A stretch of DNA of 43,060 nucleotides from Anaerolineaceae bacterium (GTDB taxonomy: Bacteria; Chloroflexota; Anaerolineae; Anaerolineales; Anaerolineaceae): the NCBI GenBank assembly GCA_017417055.1, contig JAFPZX010000192.1, positions 1 to 43,060 on the forward strand. Direction: 5' to 3'. The number at the start of each line of letters is the position of its first letter. Positions within the stretch are counted from its first letter, which is position 1. The notes beneath the pieces were generated by a model. It worked only from the letters and a program-made list of their open reading frames with translations. It was not told the DNA's origin and searched no databases. Shown here one piece after another: positions 31,660 through 41,109 of the stretch. Both the position numbers and the translations under genes were made by a program.

Positions 31660-32679
31660 TCAGGCTGATTTCCTTGTTACAATCGTAAGTGACAGCATGA
31701 TCTGCTGATCAGCCTTTTCCGGATCCCGCAGCTTTTCCATTAACGCTTTTGCAGCTACTTCACCGGATTCGTCCAAATGCTGGCTTACCGTAGTCAGCTC
31801 AAAGACATCCGCGTAATCAATATCATCAAAACCGATAATAGAAATGTCTTTTCCGGGTGTCAGACCACAATCCTTCGCCGCCTGAATCATACCGAAGGCC
31901 ATCAGATCCGCAGGCACAAAAAAGGCCTGAGGATATTTACCGGAGCGGAACACTTCAGTAAACTGGCGCCGTACCAAATGGTAGTCTATCTGGTTTTCGT
32001 AGATATTTTCTTTGGGAATAGTATAGCCGGCCGCACCGATTTCCGCCTGAAACCCCATAAAACGATCCTGCATGGAATATACCGTATATTCCCAATGAAA
32101 CGGTTCACTGAGAATACCGAAACTTTCAAACCCTTTATCCAACAGGTAACGGGCAGCGATGCGTCCGCCTTCAAAATTATCATAATCAATACAGGTGCAC
32201 AAATGGGACTGGTTTTCAATCAATACGCATTGAACACCTGCTTCTTTCACTTTTCGAATCTGTTCTTCAGTCAGAGAGAGAGAAACAAAAATCACTCCGT
32301 CAATATCCCGGGATGAAATCGTATTAATAAAATGCTCCAGCTGCGGCTGCGAATTCACAACCTGAATATACAATTCGGTTTCATAATCCAAAGATTCCAG
32401 ATAAAGATCAATTCCGCGGAGCCGCTGAACATAAGATTGCGAAGAGAAATGAGGTGTACACACACAAATGCGGGGAACGTCCTTCATTCCACGCAGACGC
32501 ATTTCGAGCAGCGGCTTATAACCGAGCTCACTGATGGCTGATTCCACAAGTTTGCGCGTGTCAGCATTGACCTTGCCGGGATTGTTTAACACACGGGAAA
32601 CAGTCGCAGTACTGACTCCTGCTTTTCTTGACACATCATATATCGTCGGAATTTTCGCCATTCTGATTTTACGCTCCAT
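31660..32679 (-). CDS. LacI family transcriptional regulator
   Basis: 340-residue DNA-binding repressor. The helix-turn-helix is MAKIPTIYDVSRKAGVSTAT, then VSRVLNNPGKVNADTRKLV, with the hinge AISELGYKP, followed by a sugar-binding core (ISSRDIDGVIFVSLSL, FFVPADLMAFGMIQAAKD, ISIIGFDDIDYADVFELTTV). Start: ATG 32679 has AAGGTAG 8 nt upstream; ATG 32661 gives the common MAKIP start but with GGAG 12 nt away. The frame extends further to 32778 without a good site. It is the first gene of the alpha-glucoside locus and probably controls it. Confidence 0.9.
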   Translation of the reverse strand: MERKIRMAKIPTIYDVSRKAGVSTATVSRVLNNPGKVNADTRKLVESAISELGYKPLLEMRLRGMKDVPRICVCTPHFSSQSYVQRLRGIDLYLESLDYETELYIQVVNSQPQLEHFINTISSRDIDGVIFVSLSLTEEQIRKVKEAGVQCVLIENQSHLCTCIDYDNFEGGRIAARYLLDKGFESFGILSEPFHWEYTVYSMQDRFMGFQAEIGAAGYTIPKENIYENQIDYHLVRRQFTEVFRSGKYPQAFFVPADLMAFGMIQAAKDCGLTPGKDISIIGFDDIDYADVFELTTVSQHLDESGEVAAKALMEKLRDPEKADQQIMLSLTIVTRKSA

Positions 32680-32771
32680 TATTAAAACTACCTTCAACAA
32701 AAGCAGTTTCAAAGAAATTTTACGCCCAATAGCTGTATTTGTCAAAATTTTAGACAAACTGAAAGTAAATA

Positions 32772-32790
32772 GTAACATTCGTCATGTTAC
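32772..32790. promoter_or_regulatory. Dyad GTAACAT-TCGTC-ATGTTAC in a divergent promoter region
   Basis: Perfect 7-bp inverted repeat, followed by ATGT words (AAATGTCATGTTTG). PadR-type regulators often bind ATGT/ACAT dyads, so this may be an autoregulatory operator; it could equally serve the divergent lacI-type gene. Confidence 0.45.
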
Positions 32791-32833
32791 AAATGTCATG
32801 TTTGTTTCTGTCGTTTCACAAATACAGTTCACT

Positions 32834-32862
32834 TTGTCACTTTCACAGATTTTTGATATAAT
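32834..32862 (+). promoter_or_regulatory. Sigma-70 promoter of the PadR gene
   Basis: TTGTCA (32834-32839), 17-bp spacer, TATAAT (32857-32862); 21 bp before the start codon. Confidence 0.75.
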
Positions 32863-32883
32863 GAAAAAAAAACGGGAAAAACT

Positions 32884-33411
32884 ATGGCACGACAACAAGA
32901 CCCCCTGACGATGGATTTTCTGCTGCTCGGTATTATTGACCGAAAACCCACCCACGCCTACGACCTTTATAAACAGCTGACCACTTCAGAAGAGCTGAAA
33001 ACCGTATGGACATTCCGACAGAGCCGGCTATACGCAGTTCTTGACAAAATCGAACGCGGCGGGCTAATCAGTACAGAGATAGAACCCGGAGATACACTTC
33101 CGAACCGGAAAATCTGTACGCTCACTCCAATCGGGAAAGCCACGTTTGAAGACTGGCTTCATTCACCGGTTGCCCACATGAATGAGATCCGCTCTGATTT
33201 TCTGGGAAAATTGTATTTTCTCAAAGACCGTCCCAAAGAGGAAATGCAGCAGCTGGTCCGCGAACAAATAAAAAGCTGCGAGCATTGGCTTGCCAATATT
33301 GAAAAGAAACTGGATGAGCATCCGGAACGGGATGATTATTTGCACATCGTTTACAGCTTCCGTGCTGAATTTATTCACTCCACATTGAGCTGGCTCAAGA
33401 AGATAAATTAG
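32884..33411 (+). CDS. PadR family transcriptional regulator
   Basis: 175-residue winged-helix regulator. The N-terminal PadR domain is clear: FLLLGIIDRKPTHAYDLYKQ, RQSRLYAVLDKIERGGLIST and YTLTP-like CTLTPIGKATFEDWL. A C-terminal helical (Vir_act_alpha_C-like) dimerisation domain follows (~95-175). There is only a weak GGGA site before ATG 32884, but a strong promoter is close. The stop (TAG) falls within a degenerate repeat. It is followed on the same strand by CYTH and membrane-protein genes, which may be its targets. Confidence 0.88.
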   Translation: MARQQDPLTMDFLLLGIIDRKPTHAYDLYKQLTTSEELKTVWTFRQSRLYAVLDKIERGGLISTEIEPGDTLPNRKICTLTPIGKATFEDWLHSPVAHMNEIRSDFLGKLYFLKDRPKEEMQQLVREQIKSCEHWLANIEKKLDEHPERDDYLHIVYSFRAEFIHSTLSWLKKIN

Positions 33412-33453
33412 GATATTGGATATAGGTTATAGGTTATAGGTTATAGGGGATAG
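33408..33453. repeat. Degenerate short-word repeat (GGTTATA type)
   Basis: TTAGGATATTGGATATAGGT then TATAGG repeats up to GGGGATAG. It begins within the padR stop codon. Confidence 0.5.
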
Positions 33454-33474
33454 TGCTGTCAAAAAGGGAACGAC

Positions 33475-34038
33475 ATGGAAAACAGAGAAATTGAAGTAAA
33501 ATTTGCAATTTCATCCGTCGGGGAAATCCTGCCGGTCATCCTTGACGCGGGTGCGGTTTTGGAACAGAAAACCCGGTTTGAACAAAACCTCCGCTGGGAT
33601 GACAAAAATGGAACCTTAACAAAATCTCATCAGGTACTCCGTCTGCGTGACAACGGCGGTACCGCCATACTGACCTACAAAGCAGAAAAACTGAATACAG
33701 AAGGTATCGCGGACCGGGAAGAAATAGAAACCGTTGTTAAAAACTTCGGGAACACCCGTTTGATCCTTGAACGTCTGGGATACGAAATCGTTTTTATTTA
33801 TGAAAAATACCGCAGTATCTATCGGCTGAACGACACCGGACTTTTTGTGGACCATACACCCATCGGGGATTTTATTGAAATCGAAGGACCGGATGCTGCA
33901 GCGATAAAAAATTCCGCAGAACAGTTGGGTCTGAATTGGAACGACCGGATCAGTCAGGGATATCGCGCTTTGTTTAAAAAATGGAAGAAGAAAACCAATT
34001 TTCAGGGCCGCGATATGGTTTTCAGTGCTAAGAAATAA
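33475..34038 (+). CDS. CYTH-domain protein (class IV adenylate cyclase / triphosphatase-like)
   Basis: 187-residue CYTH protein. These bind triphosphates in a tunnel of charged residues with metal and act as adenylate cyclase (CyaB), thiamine triphosphatase or inorganic triphosphatase; which one is not decidable here. The signature ExExK is E5-x-E7-x-K9 (REIEVKF). LRLRDNGGTAILTYKAE and later IYEKYRSIYRL and FVDHTPIGDFIEIEGP match the CyaB-like branch. ATG 33475 follows GGGAACG. It lies 6 nt before the membrane-protein gene, so they are probably co-transcribed. Confidence 0.88.
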   Translation: MENREIEVKFAISSVGEILPVILDAGAVLEQKTRFEQNLRWDDKNGTLTKSHQVLRLRDNGGTAILTYKAEKLNTEGIADREEIETVVKNFGNTRLILERLGYEIVFIYEKYRSIYRLNDTGLFVDHTPIGDFIEIEGPDAAAIKNSAEQLGLNWNDRISQGYRALFKKWKKKTNFQGRDMVFSAKK

Positions 34039-34044
34039 AAAGAA

Positions 34045-36078
34045 ATGTCAAACAACACAAACCGCATCAACCTGATCGGCATTGTCAGCGCCGTTCTTGC
34101 AGCTGTTTCGGCAAGTATCATCTATTATTGTGAAAAGCTCCAGCTGATGCCGCTCACTCCCATTGGATTGGCAGGCAGGCTTGCTCTTTCCGCACTGCTT
34201 GGCGGAACTGTGTTTTACTGCCTTTTTCTTGCGGCACGGAATCAGATCCGAACGCTTAAAGCAAAGGAATGGCTTCCCATCCTGCTTACTGCATTGACTT
34301 TATCCATATGCGTCCTGATTTGGTTTCCGATTCCCAATACGGGACTTTTTGGGGAACATATACTCTCGATTCACGCAATCCCTAATGAAAACGGTGAAAT
34401 AAACCCTGTTTCCCTTACCTGGTTCCACAGAGAAAATGGTGACATACCGCTGTCAGCTGTTCACTGCACAGGGAACTGTATCTACGATGAGAACAATCCC
34501 ACACTTACCGGACAGGGTGACGAACTCAATTGGACAGGAAAAACAGGAAATCTCATCACACTTGAATTCAAATCCGGAAAAGAACAGGGAATTGCGGAAA
34601 TATCCTGGGATGGAATCAGCACGACAGTATCCCTGAATAACGAAGCGTTTTCCCGTCTCAGCTACGATTTTGCTCTGTCGCTTTCCAATGGATTGCCGGA
34701 GCTCATCGCCGTCTGGCTGCTCAGTTTTTTCTTATGCTTTGCGGGCACCCTGTTTTCAATCAAATTATTACCAAAATGGAATTTTGGTCTTTTTTTTGGA
34801 ATTGCCTTTACGCTTTTTGCCGCATTCCGGATCATTCAGTTCTGTACGGTCACTGCTCCGCTGACCTTTATCGATTCGGATTTTTACATCGGACAATCCC
34901 GTCTGCCGCTGATGGATTTACTGCGCGGCGAAAAATACTGCCGCATTCCGGAATGGCACTGTCTTTCCCGGCCGCTGCTGATTCCCCTGGTATATAAGGC
35001 CTGTCGGCAGAATTATCAAACGATCACGATTGTTCAGCTGATCGTTTCTCTCATCAGCTGGGGATATTTTGCCCGAAAAACCGCATTACTATGCGCAAGA
35101 GATATCTCACAAAAGCTGATCGTGATTTTTTGTTTCGGTCTCGGCTGCATTCCCAACGTCACCCGCTGGGATCAAATGATCATGAGCGAATCTCTTTCGA
35201 TTTCCACAGGGATGCTGCTGATGGGGAGTTTGTTTTGGCTGACTGCCGGGAACAAAAACGATCAATGGCAATGTCAGCCGGCTTTATGTACCGCACTGAG
35301 TGCCTTTTTGTTTGCACACTCACGGGATTCCGCATTATGGACTGTGATCGCTGTTATTGTGATGCTGCTGCTCCTTACCGGCAAACGAGACAGAAAACGG
35401 GTCATTTTCCTGCTCACCGCTTTGCTGAGTCTCTTCAGTTTTCTGATCATCCGCGGTACCGGCGACCGCTGGGTTTATTCGTTTGAGAATGTACTGTTCA
35501 ACCGCATCGCCAAAGATCCGCAGGGTCTTAATTTCCTGATCAGAGAAGGAATGCCCACTCCTGAACACATTGAACAATTTTACGGAACAGAACATGTAAT
35601 GGCAGATCCATTATTCAATTCAGAAGAATTTAAACCGCTGCGGGATTGGATCTTGTCAGACGGATTGAAAACATACTTCCGATATCTGCTGCTGACACCT
35701 GCCAAAGCACTGCGAATGACCTGGTACTATGGTTTTGAAGCAGAAGCATTTGAAAAAATTGATTATACATTTACACCCTTTGAGTTTCAAAATCTGCTGC
35801 CGGATCCTCTGATAAAATTCTTTTCCGCCAATCTGCCCGGAGCCTTTATCATCTGCATCGCAATCGCAGCAGCTTTCACTGCGTTTCGCGTCCCGGATGG
35901 TGAACGATACGCATTTCCGCTCCTTCTTATTCTCACGGCGTACCCGCTCAGCACTGCCGCCAATCTTGCGGATGAATATGAACTCGATCGTCACATCATA
36001 ACAATTCTCATCATGATGAAAGCCTCCATCTGGCCGCTGCTCATCATGCTGCTCGAAGATCGGAAAACCGTCAAATAA
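34045..36078 (+). CDS. Large polytopic membrane protein of unknown function (GT-C-like layout)
   Basis: 677 residues with roughly 12 membrane segments and an extracytoplasmic beta-rich insert at ~105-205 (HAIPNENGEINPVSLTWFHR and on). Another outer loop lies at ~470-560. The layout, with a DSDFYIGQSRLPLMDLLRG motif after a TM segment, resembles lipid-linked-sugar glycosyltransferases (GT-C/GT39-like), but I do not recognise a defined family. ATG 34045 is 6 nt after the CYTH stop, with only a weak AAAGAA site. Its last bases overlap the T-run of the argS terminator. Confidence 0.75.
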   Translation: MSNNTNRINLIGIVSAVLAAVSASIIYYCEKLQLMPLTPIGLAGRLALSALLGGTVFYCLFLAARNQIRTLKAKEWLPILLTALTLSICVLIWFPIPNTGLFGEHILSIHAIPNENGEINPVSLTWFHRENGDIPLSAVHCTGNCIYDENNPTLTGQGDELNWTGKTGNLITLEFKSGKEQGIAEISWDGISTTVSLNNEAFSRLSYDFALSLSNGLPELIAVWLLSFFLCFAGTLFSIKLLPKWNFGLFFGIAFTLFAAFRIIQFCTVTAPLTFIDSDFYIGQSRLPLMDLLRGEKYCRIPEWHCLSRPLLIPLVYKACRQNYQTITIVQLIVSLISWGYFARKTALLCARDISQKLIVIFCFGLGCIPNVTRWDQMIMSESLSISTGMLLMGSLFWLTAGNKNDQWQCQPALCTALSAFLFAHSRDSALWTVIAVIVMLLLLTGKRDRKRVIFLLTALLSLFSFLIIRGTGDRWVYSFENVLFNRIAKDPQGLNFLIREGMPTPEHIEQFYGTEHVMADPLFNSEEFKPLRDWILSDGLKTYFRYLLLTPAKALRMTWYYGFEAEAFEKIDYTFTPFEFQNLLPDPLIKFFSANLPGAFIICIAIAAAFTAFRVPDGERYAFPLLLILTAYPLSTAANLADEYELDRHIITILIMMKASIWPLLIMLLEDRKTVK

Positions 36079-36122
36079 AAAAGGCCGGTGACTGCAATTC
36101 ATGTGGATCGCAGTCACCGGCC
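36077..36122 (-). terminator. Terminator of argS (bidirectional)
   Basis: GGCCGGTGACTGC (36083-36095) and GCAGTCACCGGCC (36110-36122), perfect 13 bp; TTTTTT follows on the minus strand. Confidence 0.85.
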
Positions 36123-36123
36123 A

Positions 36124-36148
36124 TCAACTACCAACTAATAACTACAAT
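36124..36148. repeat. Degenerate short-word repeat (CAACTAC/AACTAATA)
   Basis: TCAACTACCAACTAATAACT then ACAA, between the argS terminator and the argS stop. Confidence 0.4.
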
Positions 36149-36154
36149 CCATTT

Positions 36155-37915
36155 TCACATCATATCCGGCGTATCGATTCCCAGCAGTCCCAGACAGACA
36201 ATGATCGCCTGACGGGCAGCGGCAGAGAGACGCAGACGGTAATTCTTCATGTTTTCGTCCGCCTGGATCACAGGACAATTGCGGTAAAAGTTATTGTAAG
36301 CCTGTGCCAGGTCATAAGCCAGGTTCGCCAGATAAAGCGTCTTCAATTCTTTGGCGGATCGCTGAATCTCCTTCGGCACCCGGGCAATAAGATCGATCAG
36401 CTGCACTTCACTGTCGGTCAATTCATAATCCGGTGCCAAAGATTCCGGCAGCACGCCGCCGGCCTTGCGCAGAATAGAATTCGCACGCACTGCCGCATAC
36501 TGGATATAAGGAGCAGCCTGTCCGTTGAAGTCCAGCGCTGCTTCCCAGTCAAAGGTGACAATCTTCGTATTGTCGCGGGAAAGCATGGAATATTTCAATG
36601 CCCCAATGGCAACAGTATGCGCGATAGACTTTTTGGTCTCTTCCGGCAGGTCCGGATTCTTTTCATTGACAATAGCAAGAGCCCGGGCAGTTGCCTCCAC
36701 AAGCAGGTCCTGAAGGAAAACCACCGTACCATCACGGGAAGACATGGTCACATTCCCCGGAAGATTGACGATCTCATAAGCCAGATGGACCAGGTTCTTT
36801 GTCCACGGATAGCCCATCAGCTCCATGGTCTTGAAAATCTGCTGCATATAAAGTGACTGACGAACATCAATGACATAAATGGATTTTGTCAGGTCAAACT
36901 GCTCAAACTTTTTGATCGCCAGAGAAAGATCTTTGGTCGCGTAAAGGGAAGTACCGTCAGAACGCAATACGACCAGAACGCGGTATTTGTCTTTTGTCCC
37001 GCACAGGTCATCCAGTTTGACAACCACAGCGCCTTCCGGACGTTCATCGGTTGCCAGACCTTTTTCAATCAGTTCGTCCACGATCACTTTACCGGAATCT
37101 TCCACCTCACTCTCAAAATAGAGATGGTCGAACCTGACACCCAATTCTTTATATATATCGTCGAAACCGTCCAGACTCCACTGGCGGGTTTCTTTCCACA
37201 GGTCAACCACATCCTGATCCCGGCGGTCCCAGCGGGCAAACAAGGCACGGATTTCCGCATCGGCATCCGGTTCATCATGGTGGCGGCGGTCCGCCTCCGC
37301 ATAAACGTCGCCCATCCAGCGAGTGATATCTCCAGCCGGTTTTTCGCCGTTGTGATACTTCAAATAGCACCACATCCATTTGATCACATGCAGACCGATG
37401 TCGCCGAGATAATTGGCACGGACTACTTCATCACCGGATTTTTCCAGAATATTGCAGATAGAGTTTCCTAAAATCACGTTGCGCAGATGGCCGACATGAA
37501 ATGCCTTGTGCGTGTTCGGCTGAGAAAACTCCACCATCACCCGTTCACCGGTCGGAGTGCCTTTGCCATAATCATTGCCTTCCGTCAAAACGGTATCAAT
37601 GACCCGCTGTGAATAGTCTTTTGTGGAAAAATAAAGGTTCAGATAACCGCGAACCGCTTCTGCACGTTCAAAGCCTTCCGGAAGGCTGATGACATCCGCG
37701 ATGCCCTGCGCGATTTCCTGCGCATGAGCCGCGACGTTCATCTTCACACCCTTCGCTTTCGCGTCCTGTGAAGCCAATTGGAAGAAAGATGTCGCCATTC
37801 CCCAGTTCCCGCTGAAGGGAATCCATGTCCACTGGATGTTCGCTTCAGGAAGTCCGTTTTCTTTAAGGTAACGCTGTACCTGTTCCTCGATCATTTTTTG
37901 TTCGGTTTCAAACAT
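36155..37915 (-). CDS. argS: Arginyl-tRNA synthetase
   Basis: 586-residue class I synthetase that charges tRNA-Arg. The N-terminal Add1 domain is present (EQVQRYLKENGLPEANIQWT). The HIGH motif is HKAFHVGHLRN (residues 136-146). LRSDGTSLYATKDLSLAI and IYVIDVRQSLYMQQIFKTME are the expected catalytic strands, and TMSSRDGTVVFLQDLL stands where other classes have KMSKS. The anticodon-binding DALR domain ends IDTPDMM. ATG 37915 has AAGGAATAACC upstream. It is monocistronic with a strong terminator. Confidence 0.95.
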   Translation of the reverse strand: MFETEQKMIEEQVQRYLKENGLPEANIQWTWIPFSGNWGMATSFFQLASQDAKAKGVKMNVAAHAQEIAQGIADVISLPEGFERAEAVRGYLNLYFSTKDYSQRVIDTVLTEGNDYGKGTPTGERVMVEFSQPNTHKAFHVGHLRNVILGNSICNILEKSGDEVVRANYLGDIGLHVIKWMWCYLKYHNGEKPAGDITRWMGDVYAEADRRHHDEPDADAEIRALFARWDRRDQDVVDLWKETRQWSLDGFDDIYKELGVRFDHLYFESEVEDSGKVIVDELIEKGLATDERPEGAVVVKLDDLCGTKDKYRVLVVLRSDGTSLYATKDLSLAIKKFEQFDLTKSIYVIDVRQSLYMQQIFKTMELMGYPWTKNLVHLAYEIVNLPGNVTMSSRDGTVVFLQDLLVEATARALAIVNEKNPDLPEETKKSIAHTVAIGALKYSMLSRDNTKIVTFDWEAALDFNGQAAPYIQYAAVRANSILRKAGGVLPESLAPDYELTDSEVQLIDLIARVPKEIQRSAKELKTLYLANLAYDLAQAYNNFYRNCPVIQADENMKNYRLRLSAAARQAIIVCLGLLGIDTPDMM

Positions 37916-38039
37916 TGGTTATTCCTTATGGCTTATTTCAATATTCTTTATCAATAGCATTCAAAATAATTATAAATAAACTTTCCGACTTATCATCGAA
38001 ATCAGGACACCTGGTTAATGATATAATTTAAAGGATCTT

Positions 38040-39023
38040 TTATTTCGCACACGCCTTATAGGCAGCGATTCTCTTTGCCACGTTGTCCTTGATGTTGTTG
38101 TAGTAGTACGAGTAGTCGCTTGCGTGCCGGCCATCCGGTCCGAAGAATTCAGCGGAAACCGCAGCAATTTCCTCGGGTACCGGCTCAGATGCGGCGTGGG
38201 TCACGACGACGCCGCGCCCGGGAATTACCTGCGCATCCGCACCGACATCGGTAATCTCGCACCTGCCGGTTTCCGCATTCGGTATGAAGGAACCCAGATT
38301 CTCACTTGCCGGGGCGTATGTATCATCTAACTTCCAGTTCAGCGGATTGATGCTGATCGCGTTCGGCAGCAGCACGGCAGTCTTTACGTTCTGCTCCGCA
38401 TTCCTGGGGCCCTCGGTATTCCAGCTGACGATAACGCCCGTGTCGGTCTCACCGGCCGCAAATTTCAGGTGAGGACAGGCATCGAGATCGTCCTTCGTGA
38501 CCGCGTACCCGATGACATAGGCAGCGACCATACGCTCGTAGCGATCGGAATGTTCCTTGAAGTATTTCTTCAGGACAAGCTTTGTCATAGCCGAACCCTG
38601 GCTGTGACCGGCAATGATGAACGGACGCCCGCCGTTATAATTCTCAAAATAGTAATCGAGCGCGGCAGCTATGTCATCGTAAGGCATACCGGAAATTGCA
38701 GCGTCAATGTTTCCGTTTTTCTTCCAGGTTTCTCCCTCGAACTTCAAGCCGGCCTGGCGATAATACGGCATAAACACATTGGTAGAATCCTCGAACACAC
38801 TTGCATGCGCCTCATATTCAATCGGGGCGTTTGCCAGTACATCAGCGTTGCCGATCGTCGCGTAATCGGGTGCACCTTCCTCCAAACTTCCCGCGATATA
38901 TTCTGTAGCAGGGATGTAGAAAGTATCAACGTCCTTTGTGATCTCTGAAAGCTTGTGCCAACATTCCGCCTTAGAATAGTCAGGTGCAGCGCCGACTTCT
39001 TTTGATGACAAATTGTTTTTCAT
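38040..39023 (-). CDS. DUF3089 family alpha/beta hydrolase
   Basis: 327-residue protein of the DUF3089 alpha/beta-hydrolase family; the natural substrate is unknown. Family features: DTFYIPATEYI (33-43), NVFMPYYRQAGL (82-93), and the nucleophile elbow GHSQG with S141 (RPFIIAGHSQGSAMTKLVL), then VVTHAA-containing C-terminal strands. There is no signal peptide. ATG 39023 is chosen with AAAGGA about 11 nt upstream; the open frame continues upstream only because it runs into repeat R1. Confidence 0.82.
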   Translation of the reverse strand: MKNNLSSKEVGAAPDYSKAECWHKLSEITKDVDTFYIPATEYIAGSLEEGAPDYATIGNADVLANAPIEYEAHASVFEDSTNVFMPYYRQAGLKFEGETWKKNGNIDAAISGMPYDDIAAALDYYFENYNGGRPFIIAGHSQGSAMTKLVLKKYFKEHSDRYERMVAAYVIGYAVTKDDLDACPHLKFAAGETDTGVIVSWNTEGPRNAEQNVKTAVLLPNAISINPLNWKLDDTYAPASENLGSFIPNAETGRCEITDVGADAQVIPGRGVVVTHAASEPVPEEIAAVSAEFFGPDGRHASDYSYYYNNIKDNVAKRIAAYKACAK

Positions 39024-39067
39024 TCTTGATAAATCCTTTCTTTTTTCTATTCTTAACAACTGGAGAC

Positions 39068-39129
39068 ATTGCAACCTGTTCTGTTGACTCATGTCTGAGG
39101 TAGCGAAAACAGGGCACTTTTGACCCTGA
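39068..39129 (-). repeat. Dispersed repeat R1
   Basis: Read on the plus strand: ATTGCAACCTGTTCTGTTGA then CTCATGTCTGAGG and AAAACAGGGCACTTTTGACC. It aligns with the reverse complement of 8023-8085. Confidence 0.55.
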
Positions 39130-39321
39130 CCGGATCAGTCAGTGTTTTCCTGATTTGAAACCCGGAAATCTTTCATCTCTTAGACTTCAATGGTACCCAT
39201 GAAGCCCGCGATATGTTCCATGGTATTATTCCAATTATACTTTATATCTGCTCAATACAATTCAAAGAGACTTCTGGATTTCAGCCGCTTTTCCTGTAAC
39301 AATTTATGCGCTCCCAATTTT

Positions 39322-39346
39322 TACTGAGCCGCACATGGGACAGGCA
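39322..39346 (-). repeat. Dispersed repeat R2, fragment
   Basis: TACTGAGCCGCACATGGGAC followed by AGGCA matches one end of R2 in minus orientation. Confidence 0.45.
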
Positions 39347-39493
39347 GCCTTTCTCTTGATGCTGACACATATTACAAAGTTCACAATTTTCATATGACTC
39401 ATAATGTCTTACAAATTCCCTATTGTCAGACAATTGAAAATCAGGTATAAATAAGGTAGAAAAATGGCTGATTTGCCTGACAATCAATGTGGA

Positions 39494-39556
39494 TTTACAG
39501 CACATTGAGGTTTGCCTTGCTGCTGCCGCTTGCCGGCACAGCAAGACTGCACTCTG
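39494..39556 (-). repeat. Dispersed repeat R3
   Basis: CAGCACATTGAGGTTTGCCT through GCAAGACTGCACTCTG; aligns with the reverse complement of 15664-15725, with changes in the palindrome core. Confidence 0.5.
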
Positions 39557-39667
39557 TGTGCGCTATCAAATTCATTTATTGTTGTGCCTCTACAGGCACG
39601 TTGAAAAATAACGTATCGTTTTGCCGAAAGGCAGGGTTTTACCAGACATCAAACGGGAGGTTTTGAC

Positions 39668-41023
39668 ATGGATTTTGATGCAATCAAAAAAGCGGCGCAG
39701 GATTACGGTCCTGCCATGACCAAATTTCTGCGGGATCTGATCGCGATTCCCTCAGAAAGCTCTGAAGAAGAAGGTGTCATCCGCCGCATCGCAGAAGAGA
39801 TGGAAAATCTGGGATTCGACAAAGTTGAAATCGACCCGGAAGGCAACGTTCTCGGCTGGATGGGGAGCGGCGAGCGCATCATCGCGATCGACAGCCACAT
39901 CGATACCGTCGGTATCGGCAACATTGAAAACTGGAAATTCGACCCGTACAAGGGCTACGAAAATGAAACGGAAATCGGCGGACGCGGCGGCTCTGACCAG
40001 GAAGGCGGCCTTGTCTCCGCGGTCTACGGCGCAAAGATCATGAAAGATCTGAACCTGATCCCCGCCGACAAAAAGATCCTCATCGTCGGTTCCGTTCAGG
40101 AAGAAGACTGCGACGGCCTGTGCTGGCAGTACATTCACAATGAAGACGGCATCACGCCGGAATTCGTCATCTCCACCGAACCCACCGACGGCGGCATTTA
40201 CCGCGGTCACCGCGGCCGCATGGAGATCCGTGTGGACGTCCGCGGCGTTTCCTGCCATGGTTCCGCTCCGGAACGCGGCGACAACGCCATTTACAAGATG
40301 GCTGAAATCATCGAAAATGTCCGCGACCTGAATCAGAACGACGCGGAAGAAAGCACCGAAATCAAAGGCCTCGTCAAGATGCTGGATCCGAAATACAACC
40401 CGGAACACTGGGAAGATGCCCGCTTCCTCGGACGCGGGACCTGCACCGTCTCTCAAATCTTTTACACATCCCCGTCCCGCTGCGCGGTTGCGGACTCCTG
40501 CGCGATCTCTATTGACCGCCGCATGACCGCCGGTGAAACATTCACCAGCTGCCTGGATGAGATCCGCGCGCTGCCGGCCGTTCAGAAATACGGTGATGAC
40601 GTGAAGGTCTCCATGTACAAATACGACCGTCCTGCCTGGACCGGTCTGGTTTATGAGACTGAATGTTACTTCCCGACCTGGATCAACAAAGAAACCGCGC
40701 CGCATGTACAGGCTGTGGTGGATTCTTACAAAGCCATGTTCGGGGAAGAGCGCATTGGCGCGGAAGGCGCCATGCACCTGCGCAAACGCCCGCTGATCGA
40801 CAAGTGGACCTTCTCCACAAATGGCGTATCCATCCAGGGACGCTTCGGCATTCCATGCGTCGGCTTTGGTCCTGGTGCGGAAAGCCAGGCGCACGCCCCG
40901 AATGAAATCACCTGGAAACAGGATCTTGTTACCTGCGCAGCTGTTTACGCCGCTGTCCCAATGCTTTACAAGGGCAAAGGGGATGAAGACGTGACCGAAT
41001 ACCGCGGGAAATTGGATAAATAA
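39668..41023 (+). CDS. ygeY: YgeY family (selenium-metabolism-linked) M20 hydrolase
   Basis: 451-residue M20 metallohydrolase of the YgeY type. In E. coli and clostridia ygeY lies in the purine/selenium-dependent hydroxylase cluster beside ygeW and ygeX; the substrate is not firmly known, a ureido or amino-acid derivative being likely. Metal ligands: H77 and D79 (IDSHIDTV), D110 ([11 protein letters not shown]), E145/E146 ([10 protein letters not shown]), E in STEPTDG, and H in SQAHAPNE. The dimerisation segment [18 protein letters not shown] is complete. GGGAGG precedes ATG 39668. It is followed by ygeW after 86 bp. Confidence 0.93.
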   Translation: MDFDAIKKAAQDYGPAMTKFLRDLIAIPSESSEEEGVIRRIAEEMENLGFDKVEIDPEGNVLGWMGSGERIIAIDSHIDTVGIGNIENWKFDPYKGYENETEIGGRGGSDQEGGLVSAVYGAKIMKDLNLIPADKKILIVGSVQEEDCDGLCWQYIHNEDGITPEFVISTEPTDGGIYRGHRGRMEIRVDVRGVSCHGSAPERGDNAIYKMAEIIENVRDLNQNDAEESTEIKGLVKMLDPKYNPEHWEDARFLGRGTCTVSQIFYTSPSRCAVADSCAISIDRRMTAGETFTSCLDEIRALPAVQKYGDDVKVSMYKYDRPAWTGLVYETECYFPTWINKETAPHVQAVVDSYKAMFGEERIGAEGAMHLRKRPLIDKWTFSTNGVSIQGRFGIPCVGFGPGAESQAHAPNEITWKQDLVTCAAVYAAVPMLYKGKGDEDVTEYRGKLDK

Positions 41024-41026
41024 TAG

Positions 41027-41091
41027 TCAGGAATTAGGAGTGAGGAGTTAGGAGTGATATTATCTAACACCTGACACCTGCCACCTTACAC
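41027..41091. repeat. Degenerate short-word repeat (TTAGGAG, then CACCTGA type)
   Basis: AATTAGGAGTGAGGAGTTAG then GAGTGA, followed by CTAACACCTGACACCTGCCA. It fills the gap between ygeY and ygeW. Confidence 0.55.
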
Positions 41092-41109
41092 CCGAAAAAA
41101 GGAGTAACA

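Larger units (their letters stand above)
39024..39667. other. Long non-coding gap carrying R1, R2 and R3 repeats
   Basis: 644 bp between divergent genes. No frame has a credible start. It holds R1 at 39068-39129, an R2 fragment at 39322-39346 and R3 at 39494-39556. The last ~100 bp should contain the ygeY promoter, but I see no clear -35/-10 pair. Confidence 0.5.

Noticed and set aside
39024-39092. N-terminal extension of the DUF3089 hydrolase
   Set aside because: The upstream codons run into repeat R1 and the ribosome binding site supports 39023.
39281-39544. 87-codon minus-strand frame
   Set aside because: It covers R2 and R3 repeat sequence and lacks a ribosome binding site.
39752-40894. 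Minus-strand open frame opposite ygeY
   Set aside because: Shadow of ygeY; composition typical of antisense frames.
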